Assembly: GCF_010548375.1 (NCBI RefSeq)
Contig: NZ_JAAGLY010000014.1
Location: forward strand, 124,001 to 188,000
Direction of reading: 5' to 3'
Length of the DNA stretch: 64,000 nt
From: Streptomyces sp. SID13726
GTDB lineage: Bacteria; Actinomycetota; Actinomycetes; Streptomycetales; Streptomycetaceae
Below the pieces are notes generated by a model. That model made no database searches. It had not been told where the DNA came from and saw nothing but the letters and a program-made list of their open reading frames with translations. The translations under genes and the position numbers were made by a program. Shown one piece after another: positions 32,934 through 42,108 of this stretch; the first letter of the stretch is position 1, and every line of letters starts with the position of its first letter.

Positions 32934-35105
32934 CTACTCCACCTGGTTGGCGCCCTCCGGATCCGTGCCGAGGCGCAGCAGGACGGCAGTGCCGGGACGA
33001 GGAAGGGAGATGGTGAGATGTCCGTTGGCCGGGTCCCAGTCCGCGGTGGCGTCGGAGATGGCGGGGTAGAGCACGGTGGGCTGAACACGGGTGCCACGTA
33101 GGTGGGGGATGGTGATGGTGCGAGCGCCGTCGTCGGCTCCATGCGTGTGGGGCGGATGCGGAGCGTTACTTCGCCCGCTGGTGACAGGCGCCCGCCGCCA
33201 CAGCGTGAGCAGCGTGGCCGAGGAGCCGCGCAGGCCGGAGGCGATCCAGGTGTCGTCCCATGAGGGGAGACCGAGCGGCCAGAATGGAAGGGCGCCGGGG
33301 ATCTGTGCGCGGACGCCCTTGTAGACGGAGAGGGCCGAGCGAACGAGTGCGGACTGCTGGGCGTCCATACGGTCGAGGAAGCCGGACAGATGGATACGGC
33401 CCAGAAGGGCGCCCGTGAGGGTAAAGGCGATCTCGTCCGTGCTGAAGTGCGGCTGGGGGTAGGCCCAGACGGCGGCCTGCTCCGGGGTGACGGCGGTGGT
33501 GGCGGCGGCTGCGATGGGCGGGTAGCGCGAGGGGTCCTGCTGGTCGCTCGTGGACTGGAGCTGGGTGACGGCGAGTTGGGCGTAGTCCATGCGCAGACCG
33601 CCCGAGGCGCAGTTCTCCAGGACGAGGCCGGGATGCCGGTCGAGGAGCGAGCCGAGCCAGTCCAGGTGGGCGCGGTGGTGTCCGAGCAGGCCCGCGCCCG
33701 CGCTCTCGGTGCCGTTCTCCGTACCGGGGCCGATGTTGACGTTGTAGTCGAGCTTCAGGTAGCCCACTCCCCAGTCGTCGACGAGCCGGTCGACGACCTG
33801 GTCGAGGTGGGCCCGGGCGGCGGGGTGTCGAAGGTCCAGGTGGTGGCGGCCGTGCTCGGTGACCCGGATGCCGCCCCGGCGGAAGAACGCCTCGGGAGGC
33901 AGGGTGCGCGCCAACGGACTGCGCACACCCACGACCTCGGGCTCCAGCCACAGTCCGGGGATCATGCCGTGCCGGCGAATGGCGTCCATCACCTCCTGGA
34001 TGCCACCGGGGAAGCGGTTGGGTGCGGCCTCCCACGCGCCCACGGTGTCCCACCAGCCCTGGGCGTCGTCGTCGTACCAGCCGGCGTCGACGACGAACAC
34101 CTCCGCTCCGGCGGCGCCGGCCGCGGTGATGAGCGGCAGGAGCTTTTCCGTGGTGGGGTCGCCCATCAGGGTGTTCATGTAGTCGTTGTAGATCACCGGA
34201 AGCGACGCGTGGTCCGGATGGTCGCGGCGTATCCGGCGGCGGTAGGAGGTGAGTTCGCCGAACGCGGCGTCGAGGCCGCCTGCGCGTGTCCCGACCAGGA
34301 CGGCCGGGACAGTGGTGAAGTCCTCGCCGGGAGCCAGGACCTGGTGCCACTGGTGATGGGCGTCATCGGGTCCGAAGAGGGCGACGTAGGCGGCGCCTTC
34401 ACGTTCGCCTGTCTCGTAACGCCAACCCCCGCTGGACTCGATCTGCCAGAGCCAGGCACGCCCGGGGCCGGCGGTGAGGGCGGCCATCGGCAGATGGCGC
34501 CCCGTGGACCAGCTGCCCTGCGAGTACCGCTCGAAGCAGCCACGTCCCTCGTGGCCGTGGGCGGACCGACTCAGCGGGACGACCTGGTCCCGGAAGTCGG
34601 CTTGCCGCCAACGGCACTCGGCGAGCCAGTCGTTGTCCGCCCAGTGGAGGGTCAGACCGTCCAGGGAGCCCTCGCTGTCCACGATGCCGCCGAACGCCAG
34701 GGACGACACGTTCTCCACGCGGAGCGGGGTGTCTCCCTCGTTGGTCAGGCGCACCTGGGAGCGCAGGACGCCGGTGCCGGGGAAGGCCGTCAGGGTGATG
34801 TCGGCCGCGAGGCCGGTGACGGGATCCCCCAGCCGGATCGTCGTGCGCTGCCGCTGCTCGTCCGCCGTTGTCTCGTGGCCGAGGTAGGCCAGACGGTGGC
34901 CGATGGCGCTGTCGATGAAACGCTCACCGGACCAGGTCCGTCCGTGGCCGGTGGCGGTGATTTCGACGAGCGGAAGCATGCGGTCCCGGTCCTGGCCCGT
35001 CCGGCCCAGCCTGACGGACCCCGCGGAGTCCGCGACGACCTGCAGCCCAAGAATGTCGTGAGACCAGAGTAGAGACGCCTCGGCTGCTTCGACAGCAGTG
35101 GTCAA
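32934..35105 (-). CDS. GH36 alpha-galactosidase
   Basis: The product is 723 residues from a TTG start with GAAGGGA 8 nt upstream. It has no signal peptide, so it acts on imported oligosaccharides in the cytoplasm. The N-terminal beta-sandwich is followed by the GH36 barrel: VFVVDAGWYDDDAQGWWDTVG, GLWLEPEVVG, GYLKLDYNVN with the nucleophile Asp, and ENCASGGLRMDYA then STSDQQDPSRY with the acid/base Asp. It removes terminal alpha-galactose from oligosaccharides. It lies upstream of araB on the same strand and divergent from lacI, so it shares the operator pair at 35258/35285. A GH36 relative acting on beta-L-arabinopyranosides is possible given the arabinose context. Confidence 0.9.
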   Translation of the reverse strand: MTTAVEAAEASLLWSHDILGLQVVADSAGSVRLGRTGQDRDRMLPLVEITATGHGRTWSGERFIDSAIGHRLAYLGHETTADEQRQRTTIRLGDPVTGLAADITLTAFPGTGVLRSQVRLTNEGDTPLRVENVSSLAFGGIVDSEGSLDGLTLHWADNDWLAECRWRQADFRDQVVPLSRSAHGHEGRGCFERYSQGSWSTGRHLPMAALTAGPGRAWLWQIESSGGWRYETGEREGAAYVALFGPDDAHHQWHQVLAPGEDFTTVPAVLVGTRAGGLDAAFGELTSYRRRIRRDHPDHASLPVIYNDYMNTLMGDPTTEKLLPLITAAGAAGAEVFVVDAGWYDDDAQGWWDTVGAWEAAPNRFPGGIQEVMDAIRRHGMIPGLWLEPEVVGVRSPLARTLPPEAFFRRGGIRVTEHGRHHLDLRHPAARAHLDQVVDRLVDDWGVGYLKLDYNVNIGPGTENGTESAGAGLLGHHRAHLDWLGSLLDRHPGLVLENCASGGLRMDYAQLAVTQLQSTSDQQDPSRYPPIAAAATTAVTPEQAAVWAYPQPHFSTDEIAFTLTGALLGRIHLSGFLDRMDAQQSALVRSALSVYKGVRAQIPGALPFWPLGLPSWDDTWIASGLRGSSATLLTLWRRAPVTSGRSNAPHPPHTHGADDGARTITIPHLRGTRVQPTVLYPAISDATADWDPANGHLTISLPRPGTAVLLRLGTDPEGANQVE

Positions 35106-35257
35106 CGCGGTTTCCCTTCTACGGGTGCGAGCTCTCGCGGGTGCCGGTCCGGTACTCGCCGCGGCACCCGACCGTGGCCGAGCGGGGGCGGCGCCTGGGA
35201 TGGGCCTGGTATAAGTGGGGGGCGGACGCCAACTTCCGTCGTCTTGACGGGTGAGGT

Positions 35258-35271
35258 TGTGACCGCTCACA
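35258..35271. promoter_or_regulatory. LacI-type operator between GH36 and lacI genes
   Basis: TGTGACCGCTCACA differs from the perfect palindrome by one base. It lies in the divergent promoter region and could control both the GH36/araBAD side and the regulator gene itself. Confidence 0.8.
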
Positions 35272-35279
35272 ATCCTCGC

Positions 35280-36356
35280 ATGAATGTGACCGGTCACACA
35301 AGGCCTGGTGATCAGGCAAGCCCTGCCCAGAAGCCGCGCAAGGCTGCCAGCATTCGGGACGTTGCGCAGGCCGCGGGCGTCTCGTATCAGACTGTCTCCA
35401 GGGTTATCAACCAGCACCCGAACGTCCGCGGGGAGACCCGCGAGCGAGTCGAGGCGGCCATCCAGACACTGGGATTCCGGCGCAACGCCACCGCCTTCGC
35501 GCTGGCCAGCGGAGTGACCCGTTCGGTGACCGTCCTGACCTCGAACACGACCCTCTACGGCTACGCGGCAACCCTTCAGGGATTGGAGGAGGAGGCTCGC
35601 GCCGCCGGCTACTCCCTGGGTGTGAAGGTCCTCACCCCCGAGGCGGACCTGGGCCGTACGGTCTCCTCTGCCGCGGCCGACGGGGGCGGGCTGATGATCA
35701 TCGGGTTCGACCAACTCGGTGCCGCCGCCTTGAGCCGTGTCCCTGCGGATCTGCCATGCGCCGCGGTCGTCGAAGCGCCTCCACACGGCCGGACCCCTCC
35801 CCGTCCGGCCGTGTGGGCCGACGACCGTGAGGCGGCCCGCCTGGCCACCGCGTATCTGCTGGAACTCGGCCACCGGACCGTTCACTACGTGGCGATCCCG
35901 ACCTCGACAGGTGCCCGGAGATCGGCCGGTCCACGAGCTCAGGGTTGGCGCAAGGCACTGGTGGCGGCCGGGATCACACCGCCCGAACTCCGCGGCGGCA
36001 AGGGCTGGGACGTGCAGGCGGGGTACGACGAGGGTCGAAGGCTCGCCGCCGATGCCGACGTGACGGCCGTCCTGTGCGGCAACGACGACCTGGCTCTCGG
36101 CGTGCTGCGCGCGCTTCACCATGCGGGACGGCAGGTGCCCGGAGATGTCAGCGTCATCGGTTTCGACGATGCCCCCCACTCCGGATTCCTCACTCCGTCG
36201 CTCACCACGGTGCGCATGGACTTCCAGGGGCTGGGACGCGACGCGTTCGGGCTGTTGCGCCGTCAGTTGGAGAGCGACTACGAGCCACCCGCCCCGACTT
36301 TCGAGGGCACGGACCTCGTCGTCAGGGAGAGCTCGGCCCGCGCCGACATCCGGTGA
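35280..36356 (+). CDS. LacI-family regulator of the arabinose/galactoside regulon
   Basis: The product is 358 residues from ATG 35280. The HTH and hinge helix SIRDVAQAAGVSYQTVSRVIN are at about 24-44, followed by a periplasmic-binding-like sensor domain (GRTVSSAAADGGGLMIIGFDQLG, VLCGNDDLALGVLRALHHAG, PGDVSVIGFDDAPHSGFLTP). No ribosome-binding site is visible, so the mRNA is likely leaderless. The second operator (35285-35298) lies inside the first codons and encodes NVTGH. Such placement suggests tight autorepression. Sites of the same sequence before araB, the ABC importer and the secreted GH39 enzyme define its regulon. The inducer is probably arabinose, galactose or an arabinogalactan oligosaccharide. 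Confidence 0.88.
   Translation: MNVTGHTRPGDQASPAQKPRKAASIRDVAQAAGVSYQTVSRVINQHPNVRGETRERVEAAIQTLGFRRNATAFALASGVTRSVTVLTSNTTLYGYAATLQGLEEEARAAGYSLGVKVLTPEADLGRTVSSAAADGGGLMIIGFDQLGAAALSRVPADLPCAAVVEAPPHGRTPPRPAVWADDREAARLATAYLLELGHRTVHYVAIPTSTGARRSAGPRAQGWRKALVAAGITPPELRGGKGWDVQAGYDEGRRLAADADVTAVLCGNDDLALGVLRALHHAGRQVPGDVSVIGFDDAPHSGFLTPSLTTVRMDFQGLGRDAFGLLRRQLESDYEPPAPTFEGTDLVVRESSARADIR
35285..35298. promoter_or_regulatory. LacI-type operator overlapping the lacI start
   Basis: A perfect TGTGACCGGTCACA 27 bp from 35258, lying within codons 2-7 of the regulator if ATG 35280 is used. Confidence 0.82.
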
Positions 36357-36370
36357 CACGAGCGCGCTTC

Positions 36371-36400
36371 TGAGCCCGCCCCGGCCTCGGGACGGGCTCA
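36371..36400. terminator. Hairpin after lacI
   Basis: TGAGCCCG (36371-36378) pairs with CGGGCTCA (36393-36400), and an inner CCCG/CGGG continues the stem across one C-A mismatch. It lies 15 bp after the lacI stop codon. Confidence 0.65.
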
Positions 36401-36420
36401 CGAGCGTGGCCGTCGTAGGG

Positions 36421-36463
36421 CGGAGGCCGCCGACACGATTCCTCACCGTGGCGGCGGCCTCCG
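36421..36463. terminator. Hairpin between convergent lacI and GH42 genes
   Basis: CGGAGGCCGCCG (36421-36432) pairs exactly with CGGCGGCCTCCG (36452-36463) around a 19-nt loop. It lies 30 bp beyond the GH42 stop, so it probably ends the importer/GH42 operon. Confidence 0.65.
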
Positions 36464-36492
36464 TCGGCTCGGCCGACCCGACCGGGAACAGA

Positions 36493-38751
36493 TCACCGCG
36501 ATTCAGCGTCACCTGTCTCGGCGAGGACGTGGACGTCCCAGGGCCCCAGGTCGACGTGGTCCGCTCCCGCGTGGGTCCGGGACGACAGCAGGTCCCGCAT
36601 CGTCGCCGGAACCGTGACCTTCGCCGGTTCCCAGGACCAGTTGTGCACGACATGGATCCGCGTGCCGTCCTGCGCGGATGCCGAGCTGACCCGGACCGAC
36701 TCGGGCCCGCCCCATCGACGCACCGCAATTGCTGCACGCTCCGGCCTCGCCGCACCGGAGACCCGGACGGCCCAGTCAACGAGCGCCGCACCGGTGGCCG
36801 CGTCGGGTTCGGTGCCGGCCACCGTGATCCGGCCCTCGCCGTAAGCCCGGGTGGTGACGGCGGGAAACTTGCCGAAGTGCGGGTGCTGGTAGGACGCGAG
36901 GACCTCGGCGGCGGACTGCTCCCCGTCCGCGTCGAGCACCTTCAGACAGTCGATCCAGGCCTTTCCCGTGGCGCCCTCGGGAAGCTCCAGTGCCGGGATG
37001 CCGATCGGTTCTGTCGCCGCCCGGCGGAGCGGTACGGGCGAGGCCAGGTTGGAGGACTCCTGGTAGGAGACCCCGGCCGCGGCCGAAAGACGGCCCGGTT
37101 TGACGTCCGGGCGGGCTCGGGCGAACTCGTCCGCGTAACCGGTGCGGACGCCGATCACCAGATGGCCACCGGTCTCGGCGTACGCCGTCAGCCAGTCCAG
37201 CAGGAGGTCGCTCGCGGCGTAGAGAGCGGGGACCAGGAGGACGGGCAGTTCCCGCGCGAGTGCCGCTGGATCGGCGAGGTTCTCGGCCGGACCGTCGCCG
37301 TCGAGGACCACCTGGCGCTCATGGATGATCCGCGTGCTCACAGCCGCGTCGAACGCGCCGCGCGCCCAGGTGCCCACCATGCGGTCGTACGCCCGCTCCA
37401 CCCTGGCGAAGAAGGAGTACGGCCCGGACGGTGTCCAGGGCGGCTGGAAGGCCAGCGCCCACTTCGACGGCACGGAGTACATCAGACCGACATCGGCGTC
37501 CGGACGCAGGTCGGCGACCGATGCGCCGGCTCGCTTCAGCTCGGTGCCGATCCGCGCCACTTCCTCGTAGACCCGGCCCGGTCGCAGGTCGTGCGGCAGG
37601 ACACCCGCGTAATGCATCTCGATGCCGGTGTGCATCGAGTGCCACTGCCAGTACTCGATCATCCGGGCACCACGCGCGACGAGTGCCCAGGCCACCTGAC
37701 GCCACTGGCCGTCCCAGGCGGGGAGATTGACCGACGAGTCGCCGGTGGCACCGGCGTTGGTCTCGGTCACCAGGAAGGGCGCCTGCTTGGACGCGTACAT
37801 CCGGTCGGCGAGATGGACGAGGTTCCAGGTACCGGTGACCATCCACGCGGTGTCGGGGAGTTCGGCGGGCGCGGGCAACGCCAGATGGTCCTGCATGGGG
37901 TAGTACGGGTTGCCACCGGCAACGTCCAGCGGACGGTTGACCGCCACTTCGTCGACGGCGGGCACGTCATAGGCGACGCAGGTCATGACGAACTGGTCGT
38001 CGCGGCCGGCGGCGGATGCCACGTCCCGCACGATGCCGGCCTGCCAGGCGATGAAGTCGTTCACCAGCCGGGTCTGGAAGGCCCGCCAGGCCTGGTCGTA
38101 CTGGGGGTGCAGATTGCCGTGCGGCGCCCACAGGTCGTCCCAGTCGGACAGGGCGTGGGACCAGTGCGCCAGCCCCCATGCCTCGTTGATGGTCCCGACG
38201 TCGCCGTAGGTCTTGCGCAGTTCCTCGGTGAACGCCTCGACGACGCCGGGGTTGTGCAGCAGCCGGAGCCCCGGTTCGTTGTCGACCTGGTAGCCGATCA
38301 GGGCGGGGTGGGAGGCGTACCGGCCGACGACCGCGCGGATGACGCGCTCCGCGTGGAAGCGGTATGCGGGGTGCGTCAGGTCCATGTCCTGACGCCCGCC
38401 CCAGGGCTGACGTCGTCCGTCCGGCTGTTCGGCGGCGATGTCAGGGTGTTTGCGTGCCAGCCACAGAGGTACCGCGTACGTCGGCGTGCCGAGGATCACG
38501 GACATGTTCCGTGCCTGGCAGCCGTCGAACACCTCCTGGAGCCAGTCGAGTTCGAAACGGCCGTCCTCGGGCTCCCACGTCGACCACACCGACTCGCCCA
38601 CGCGGACCACGTTCATGCCTGCTTCGGCCATGAGGTCGAGGTCGGTCCCGACGCTCCGGTCGGGCGAGTACTCGGGATAGTAGGCCGCTCCGAACAGGAC
38701 GTGCTCCGGCAGGCCCGGGGGCGTGTTCGACGCCTGCGGTCCGTTGCTCAT
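36493..38751 (-). CDS. GH42 beta-galactosidase
   Basis: The product is 752 residues, cytoplasmic (no signal peptide). The GH42 clan-A barrel starts LFGAAYYPEYSPDRSV. The acid/base Glu159 is in IGYQVDNEPGLR and the nucleophile Glu330 in PFLVTETNAG; SHALSDWDDLWAP and WQWHSMHTGIEMHY are also characteristic. Trimerisation and C-terminal beta domains follow. It cleaves beta-galactosides imported by the adjacent ABC system; plant arabinogalactan or galactan fragments are the likely source. Its ATG overlaps the stop of the permease gene, so the four genes are one operon. Confidence 0.93.
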   Translation of the reverse strand: MSNGPQASNTPPGLPEHVLFGAAYYPEYSPDRSVGTDLDLMAEAGMNVVRVGESVWSTWEPEDGRFELDWLQEVFDGCQARNMSVILGTPTYAVPLWLARKHPDIAAEQPDGRRQPWGGRQDMDLTHPAYRFHAERVIRAVVGRYASHPALIGYQVDNEPGLRLLHNPGVVEAFTEELRKTYGDVGTINEAWGLAHWSHALSDWDDLWAPHGNLHPQYDQAWRAFQTRLVNDFIAWQAGIVRDVASAAGRDDQFVMTCVAYDVPAVDEVAVNRPLDVAGGNPYYPMQDHLALPAPAELPDTAWMVTGTWNLVHLADRMYASKQAPFLVTETNAGATGDSSVNLPAWDGQWRQVAWALVARGARMIEYWQWHSMHTGIEMHYAGVLPHDLRPGRVYEEVARIGTELKRAGASVADLRPDADVGLMYSVPSKWALAFQPPWTPSGPYSFFARVERAYDRMVGTWARGAFDAAVSTRIIHERQVVLDGDGPAENLADPAALARELPVLLVPALYAASDLLLDWLTAYAETGGHLVIGVRTGYADEFARARPDVKPGRLSAAAGVSYQESSNLASPVPLRRAATEPIGIPALELPEGATGKAWIDCLKVLDADGEQSAAEVLASYQHPHFGKFPAVTTRAYGEGRITVAGTEPDAATGAALVDWAVRVSGAARPERAAIAVRRWGGPESVRVSSASAQDGTRIHVVHNWSWEPAKVTVPATMRDLLSSRTHAGADHVDLGPWDVHVLAETGDAESR

Positions 38752-39665
38752 CCCTTGACACCCCCGCTGGTCAGACCTGATTGCCAGTACTTCTGCAGAT
38801 AGAGGAACGCCGCCATCAGGGGGACGACCGAGATGAATGACCCGGTGATGACCCGCGAGAACAGCGCCTGTGCTCCCGACTGCCCGCTCGCGGCCGTCTG
38901 CCACTGCGCGAGTCCGACGGTCAGCGGCAGCAGGTCGTTCGACCGCAGCATGATGAGCGGAAGAAAGTAGTTGTTCCAGGTGGCGACAAGTGTGAACAGC
39001 AGGACCGTGACCGAGCCGGGGACCAGTAGGCGCAGCGCGACGGAGAAGAAGATCCGCATCTCGCTCGCGCCGTCGACCCGGGCGGCCTCCAGCAGTTGGC
39101 TGTCGATCGTGTCCGCCGCGTACACGCGCATGAGGTAGACGCCGAAGGGGCTGACAAGACTCGGAAGGATCACCGCCCACCGGGTGTCCGTCAGGTTCAC
39201 CTGAGCGAAGACCAGGTACGTGGGGATCGCCAATGCCGTGGTCGGCACCATGATGGACCCGAGGACGATCGAGAAGAGGGCCTTCCCTCCCGGGAAGTCG
39301 TACTTCGCGAAGGCGTAGCCGGCGGCGGTGGCCAGCGCGGACGCCCCCACCGCGCTGACGGTCGCGTAAAGGACCGTGTTGCCGCTCCAGGTCCAGAAGG
39401 TACCGTCCTGTGCGGTGAAGACGTCCACCACGTTCGACCACAGGTGGATGTGGCTGAACCACAGGCCGAACGTCGAGAACAGCTCACCGTTGGTCTTCGT
39501 CGATGACACGACGAGCCAGAACAGCGGCAGCAGGAAGTACGGCAGAGTCAGCAGCACGAGTACCGTCAGCAGCGGGCTGCGAGTACGGGTGCGTTTGCGG
39601 GCGCGGCGCGTCGAGCCGACGGTGGGCGCTGTCGAGGTCGCGGGCGGTTGTGTCAGAGCGGTCAT
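38748..39665 (-). CDS. Carbohydrate ABC transporter permease (CUT1, MalG-like)
   Basis: The product is 305 residues with about six transmembrane helices. The EAA motif LEAARVDGASEMRIFFSVALRLLVPG is the docking loop of CUT1 inner-membrane subunits. Start and stop overlap both neighbours. No MsmK/MalK-type ATPase is encoded in the window, so a shared multitask ATPase elsewhere must energise it, as is usual in Streptomyces. Confidence 0.93.
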   Translation of the reverse strand: MTALTQPPATSTAPTVGSTRRARKRTRTRSPLLTVLVLLTLPYFLLPLFWLVVSSTKTNGELFSTFGLWFSHIHLWSNVVDVFTAQDGTFWTWSGNTVLYATVSAVGASALATAAGYAFAKYDFPGGKALFSIVLGSIMVPTTALAIPTYLVFAQVNLTDTRWAVILPSLVSPFGVYLMRVYAADTIDSQLLEAARVDGASEMRIFFSVALRLLVPGSVTVLLFTLVATWNNYFLPLIMLRSNDLLPLTVGLAQWQTAASGQSGAQALFSRVITGSFISVVPLMAAFLYLQKYWQSGLTSGGVKG

Positions 39666-40609
39666 GGGCGGCGCTCCCGGCGCTGCTGGAGGTGCTGAAC
39701 GGCGTAGGACACGATGGCGATGGCTCCTGCCAGCAAGAAGGCAACGGCCGCGGCGTAGTTGATGTCCTGATCGGTGAAGGCCAGGTTGTAGGCGTACAGG
39801 TTCGGCGTGAACGCGGCGTCGATCGAGTTGGGCGCCAGCTTCTGCAGCAGTTGAGGCTCGTTGAAGAGCTGGAAGCTGCCGATGATGGAGAAGATCAGTG
39901 TGAGGACGAGCGCGTTGCGGATGGCGGGCACCTTGATGTGCCAGGCGATACGGAACTCGCCCGCACCGTCCAGCCGTGCCGCTTCGTACATCTCCGCCGG
40001 AACCGCCTGGAGGGCCGCGAACATGATGATCATGTTGTAGCCCACGAACGCCCACGTCGTGATGTTCATGATCGAGCCGAGCATCCACGAGGCCGACAGG
40101 AACGGCGGGACGGGCAGCGACAACTCCCTGGCGATCTGGGCGAACGGGCCGAAGTCGTGGCCGTAGAGGTAGCCCCACATGAGGGTGGCGACGACCCCGG
40201 GAATCGCGTAGGGCAGGAAGATCGACAGGCGAATGAGTCGTTGCAGGTAGAGCTTGCCGGAGTCCAGGGCCAGCGCGAACACAAGCGCCGCCCCCAGCAT
40301 GATCGGAACCTGGATGACGAGGTACAGCCCGACCCTGAGCAACCCGTCCGCGAGGGCGCTGTCACCGAAGGCCCGCGCGTAGTTCTCCAGGCCCACGAAG
40401 GTCGTGCCGCCGACCAGCTGTTCCCGGAAGAGCGACAGGTAGGCGGCGTAGCACAGCGGGACCACCATCATGGCGACGAAGATCAGCAGGAACGGCGCGA
40501 CGAGCAGGTAGGCCGCCGTGTGCTGGCGCCGGGCCGCAGAGGAGCGGCGCACTCGCCGCGGCACCGACCCAGTGGCCGTCGGCGCCGCGGAGGACGGGAG
40601 AGAACTCAC
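39662..40609 (-). CDS. Carbohydrate ABC transporter permease (CUT1, MalF-like)
   Basis: The product is 315 residues: a basic cytoplasmic tail, AAYLLVAPFLLIFVAMMVVPL as helix 1, and the EAA loop EMYEAARLDGAGEFRIAWHIKVP. It forms the heterodimeric channel with the next gene product. The ATG overlaps the stop of the binding-protein gene. Confidence 0.93.
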   Translation of the reverse strand: MSSLPSSAAPTATGSVPRRVRRSSAARRQHTAAYLLVAPFLLIFVAMMVVPLCYAAYLSLFREQLVGGTTFVGLENYARAFGDSALADGLLRVGLYLVIQVPIMLGAALVFALALDSGKLYLQRLIRLSIFLPYAIPGVVATLMWGYLYGHDFGPFAQIARELSLPVPPFLSASWMLGSIMNITTWAFVGYNMIIMFAALQAVPAEMYEAARLDGAGEFRIAWHIKVPAIRNALVLTLIFSIIGSFQLFNEPQLLQKLAPNSIDAAFTPNLYAYNLAFTDQDINYAAAVAFLLAGAIAIVSYAVQHLQQRRERRP

Positions 40610-41967
40610 TTGACGGTCAGCCCCTGCTGCTTGGCGTAGGCGACGAGCTTGTCCTGCCAGGCCTTCAGTCCGGCCCTCATGTCGCCCTTGTCGGCGATGG
40701 CCTTGCCGAGCGTGTCGTTGAAGGTCGTGTAGGCGTAGTCCATGAAGGGCAGCCAGCCGAAGGTGGTGGTCACGTTCTTGGACGCGTCGACGAAGGTCTT
40801 GTTCGCCTGCTCGCCGCCGTAGAAGTCGGACTTGGCGTCGGCGAAGTCGCTGCTGGTCAGGATGCTCGTCTTCGACGGGAAGAACTGCTGCTTCGTGACG
40901 AACATCGACGCGGGCTCGTCCTCGACGTTGATGAATCGGGCGAGCTCTGCGGCGGCGATGGGGTTCTTGGTGGTGTTCATGACGGCGTTGGTCGAGCCGC
41001 CCCAGTTGCCGGTGGCGTGGTCACCCGCGTTCCACTGCGGCAGTTCCGTCGTCCGCCACTTCCCGGTGGTGGTCTTGGCCGCCCCCTCCAAGAACGTCCG
41101 GCCCCAGGCCGCGGCGAGCCACGAGGCGTACTTGCCGCTGGACAGACCCTTGTACCACTGGTCGTTGAAGTCGGCGTCGGTGGAGACCTCGCCCGCCTGG
41201 ATCAGCTTCTGCCAGTAGTCGACGACCTTGGTGACCTCGGGGCTCTCCAGGTCGATGGTGACCGTCTTCTTGCCGTCGAAGCCGAAGGGGTTGGCGCCGT
41301 TCTGCCACAGCAGACCGACGAACTGGCCGGGGTCGCTTCCGGGCAGGTTGGTGATGTATGCCTTGGGGTCCTTCTCGTGGAGCGTCTTCGCGGCGGTCGC
41401 GAACTCGTCCCACGTCGTCGGCGTCTTGATGCCGTACTTCGCGAGTACGTCGTTGCGGTAGATCATGCCCATCGGTGCGGTGTCCTGGGGGACCGCGTAG
41501 ACCGCACCGTTGGAGCTCACCTGGTTCCAGACCCAGGACGGGAACTCGCTCTTCATGGCCTTGATGCCGTTGTACGGCGACAGGTCGAGGAGGTTCTTCG
41601 TCAAGGTGAAGCTGCTCAGGAACTGGTACTCCACCTGGGCGACATCCGGGGCGCCCTTGCCCGCACGCAGCGAGGTGCGCATCGCCTTGTACTGGTCCGT
41701 GCTGGACCCGATGTTGATGGCCTTGACCTTGATCGCCGGGTACCTCTTCTCGAAGAGGGCGATCTCCTTGTCGATGTCGGGAACCCAGGTCCAGAAGGTG
41801 AGGTTCGTCGGCGTGGACATCGCCTTGTCGAACTCCGCTTTGGTGACCGTCTTGGGAGAGCCACTGGAGCCGCTGCCCGAGGTGGAGCCGTTCCCGCAGG
41901 CGGTGAGAAGGAGGGCGGTGGCCGTGAGTACGGCCGCCGCCGCGGGGACTGAGCGGGTTCTGAGCAC
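40606..41967 (-). CDS. Sugar ABC transporter substrate-binding lipoprotein
   Basis: The product is 453 residues from GTG 41967 with AAGGGAG upstream. The lipobox LTAC gives acylated Cys24, followed by a Gly/Ser linker. The solute-binding fold is typical of CUT1 oligosaccharide binders: TNLTFWTWVPDIDKEIALFE, APDVAQVEYQFLSSFT, YRNDVLAKYGIKTPTTWDEF and WLAAAWGRTFLEGAA. An operator sits 34 bp upstream. Predicted ligand: galactose- or arabinose-containing oligosaccharide. Confidence 0.93.
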   Translation of the reverse strand: MLRTRSVPAAAAVLTATALLLTACGNGSTSGSGSSGSPKTVTKAEFDKAMSTPTNLTFWTWVPDIDKEIALFEKRYPAIKVKAINIGSSTDQYKAMRTSLRAGKGAPDVAQVEYQFLSSFTLTKNLLDLSPYNGIKAMKSEFPSWVWNQVSSNGAVYAVPQDTAPMGMIYRNDVLAKYGIKTPTTWDEFATAAKTLHEKDPKAYITNLPGSDPGQFVGLLWQNGANPFGFDGKKTVTIDLESPEVTKVVDYWQKLIQAGEVSTDADFNDQWYKGLSSGKYASWLAAAWGRTFLEGAAKTTTGKWRTTELPQWNAGDHATGNWGGSTNAVMNTTKNPIAAAELARFINVEDEPASMFVTKQQFFPSKTSILTSSDFADAKSDFYGGEQANKTFVDASKNVTTTFGWLPFMDYAYTTFNDTLGKAIADKGDMRAGLKAWQDKLVAYAKQQGLTVK

Positions 41968-42000
41968 GAGTTCTCCCTTGTCGGTTGCTTGCAACAGGTG

Positions 42001-42014
42001 TGTGACCGGTCACA
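42001..42014. promoter_or_regulatory. LacI-type operator, importer operon (proximal)
   Basis: A perfect TGTGACCGGTCACA 34 bp before the GTG of the binding-protein gene, at a position expected to overlap the transcription start. Confidence 0.85.
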
Positions 42015-42094
42015 TGCGTGGAGACAGTTTCAGCCTCGTTTCGCCATCGCGCAAGAGGTGAACTGAAGGTTTCATCAATTGTTGCGGTCGTGTT

Positions 42095-42108
42095 TGTGAC
42101 CGGTCACA
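42095..42108. promoter_or_regulatory. LacI-type operator, importer operon (distal)
   Basis: A second perfect copy, 94 bp from the proximal one. This is close to nine helical turns, so the two sites face the same side of the DNA and would suit looping, unlike the 27-bp pairs elsewhere. Confidence 0.82.
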
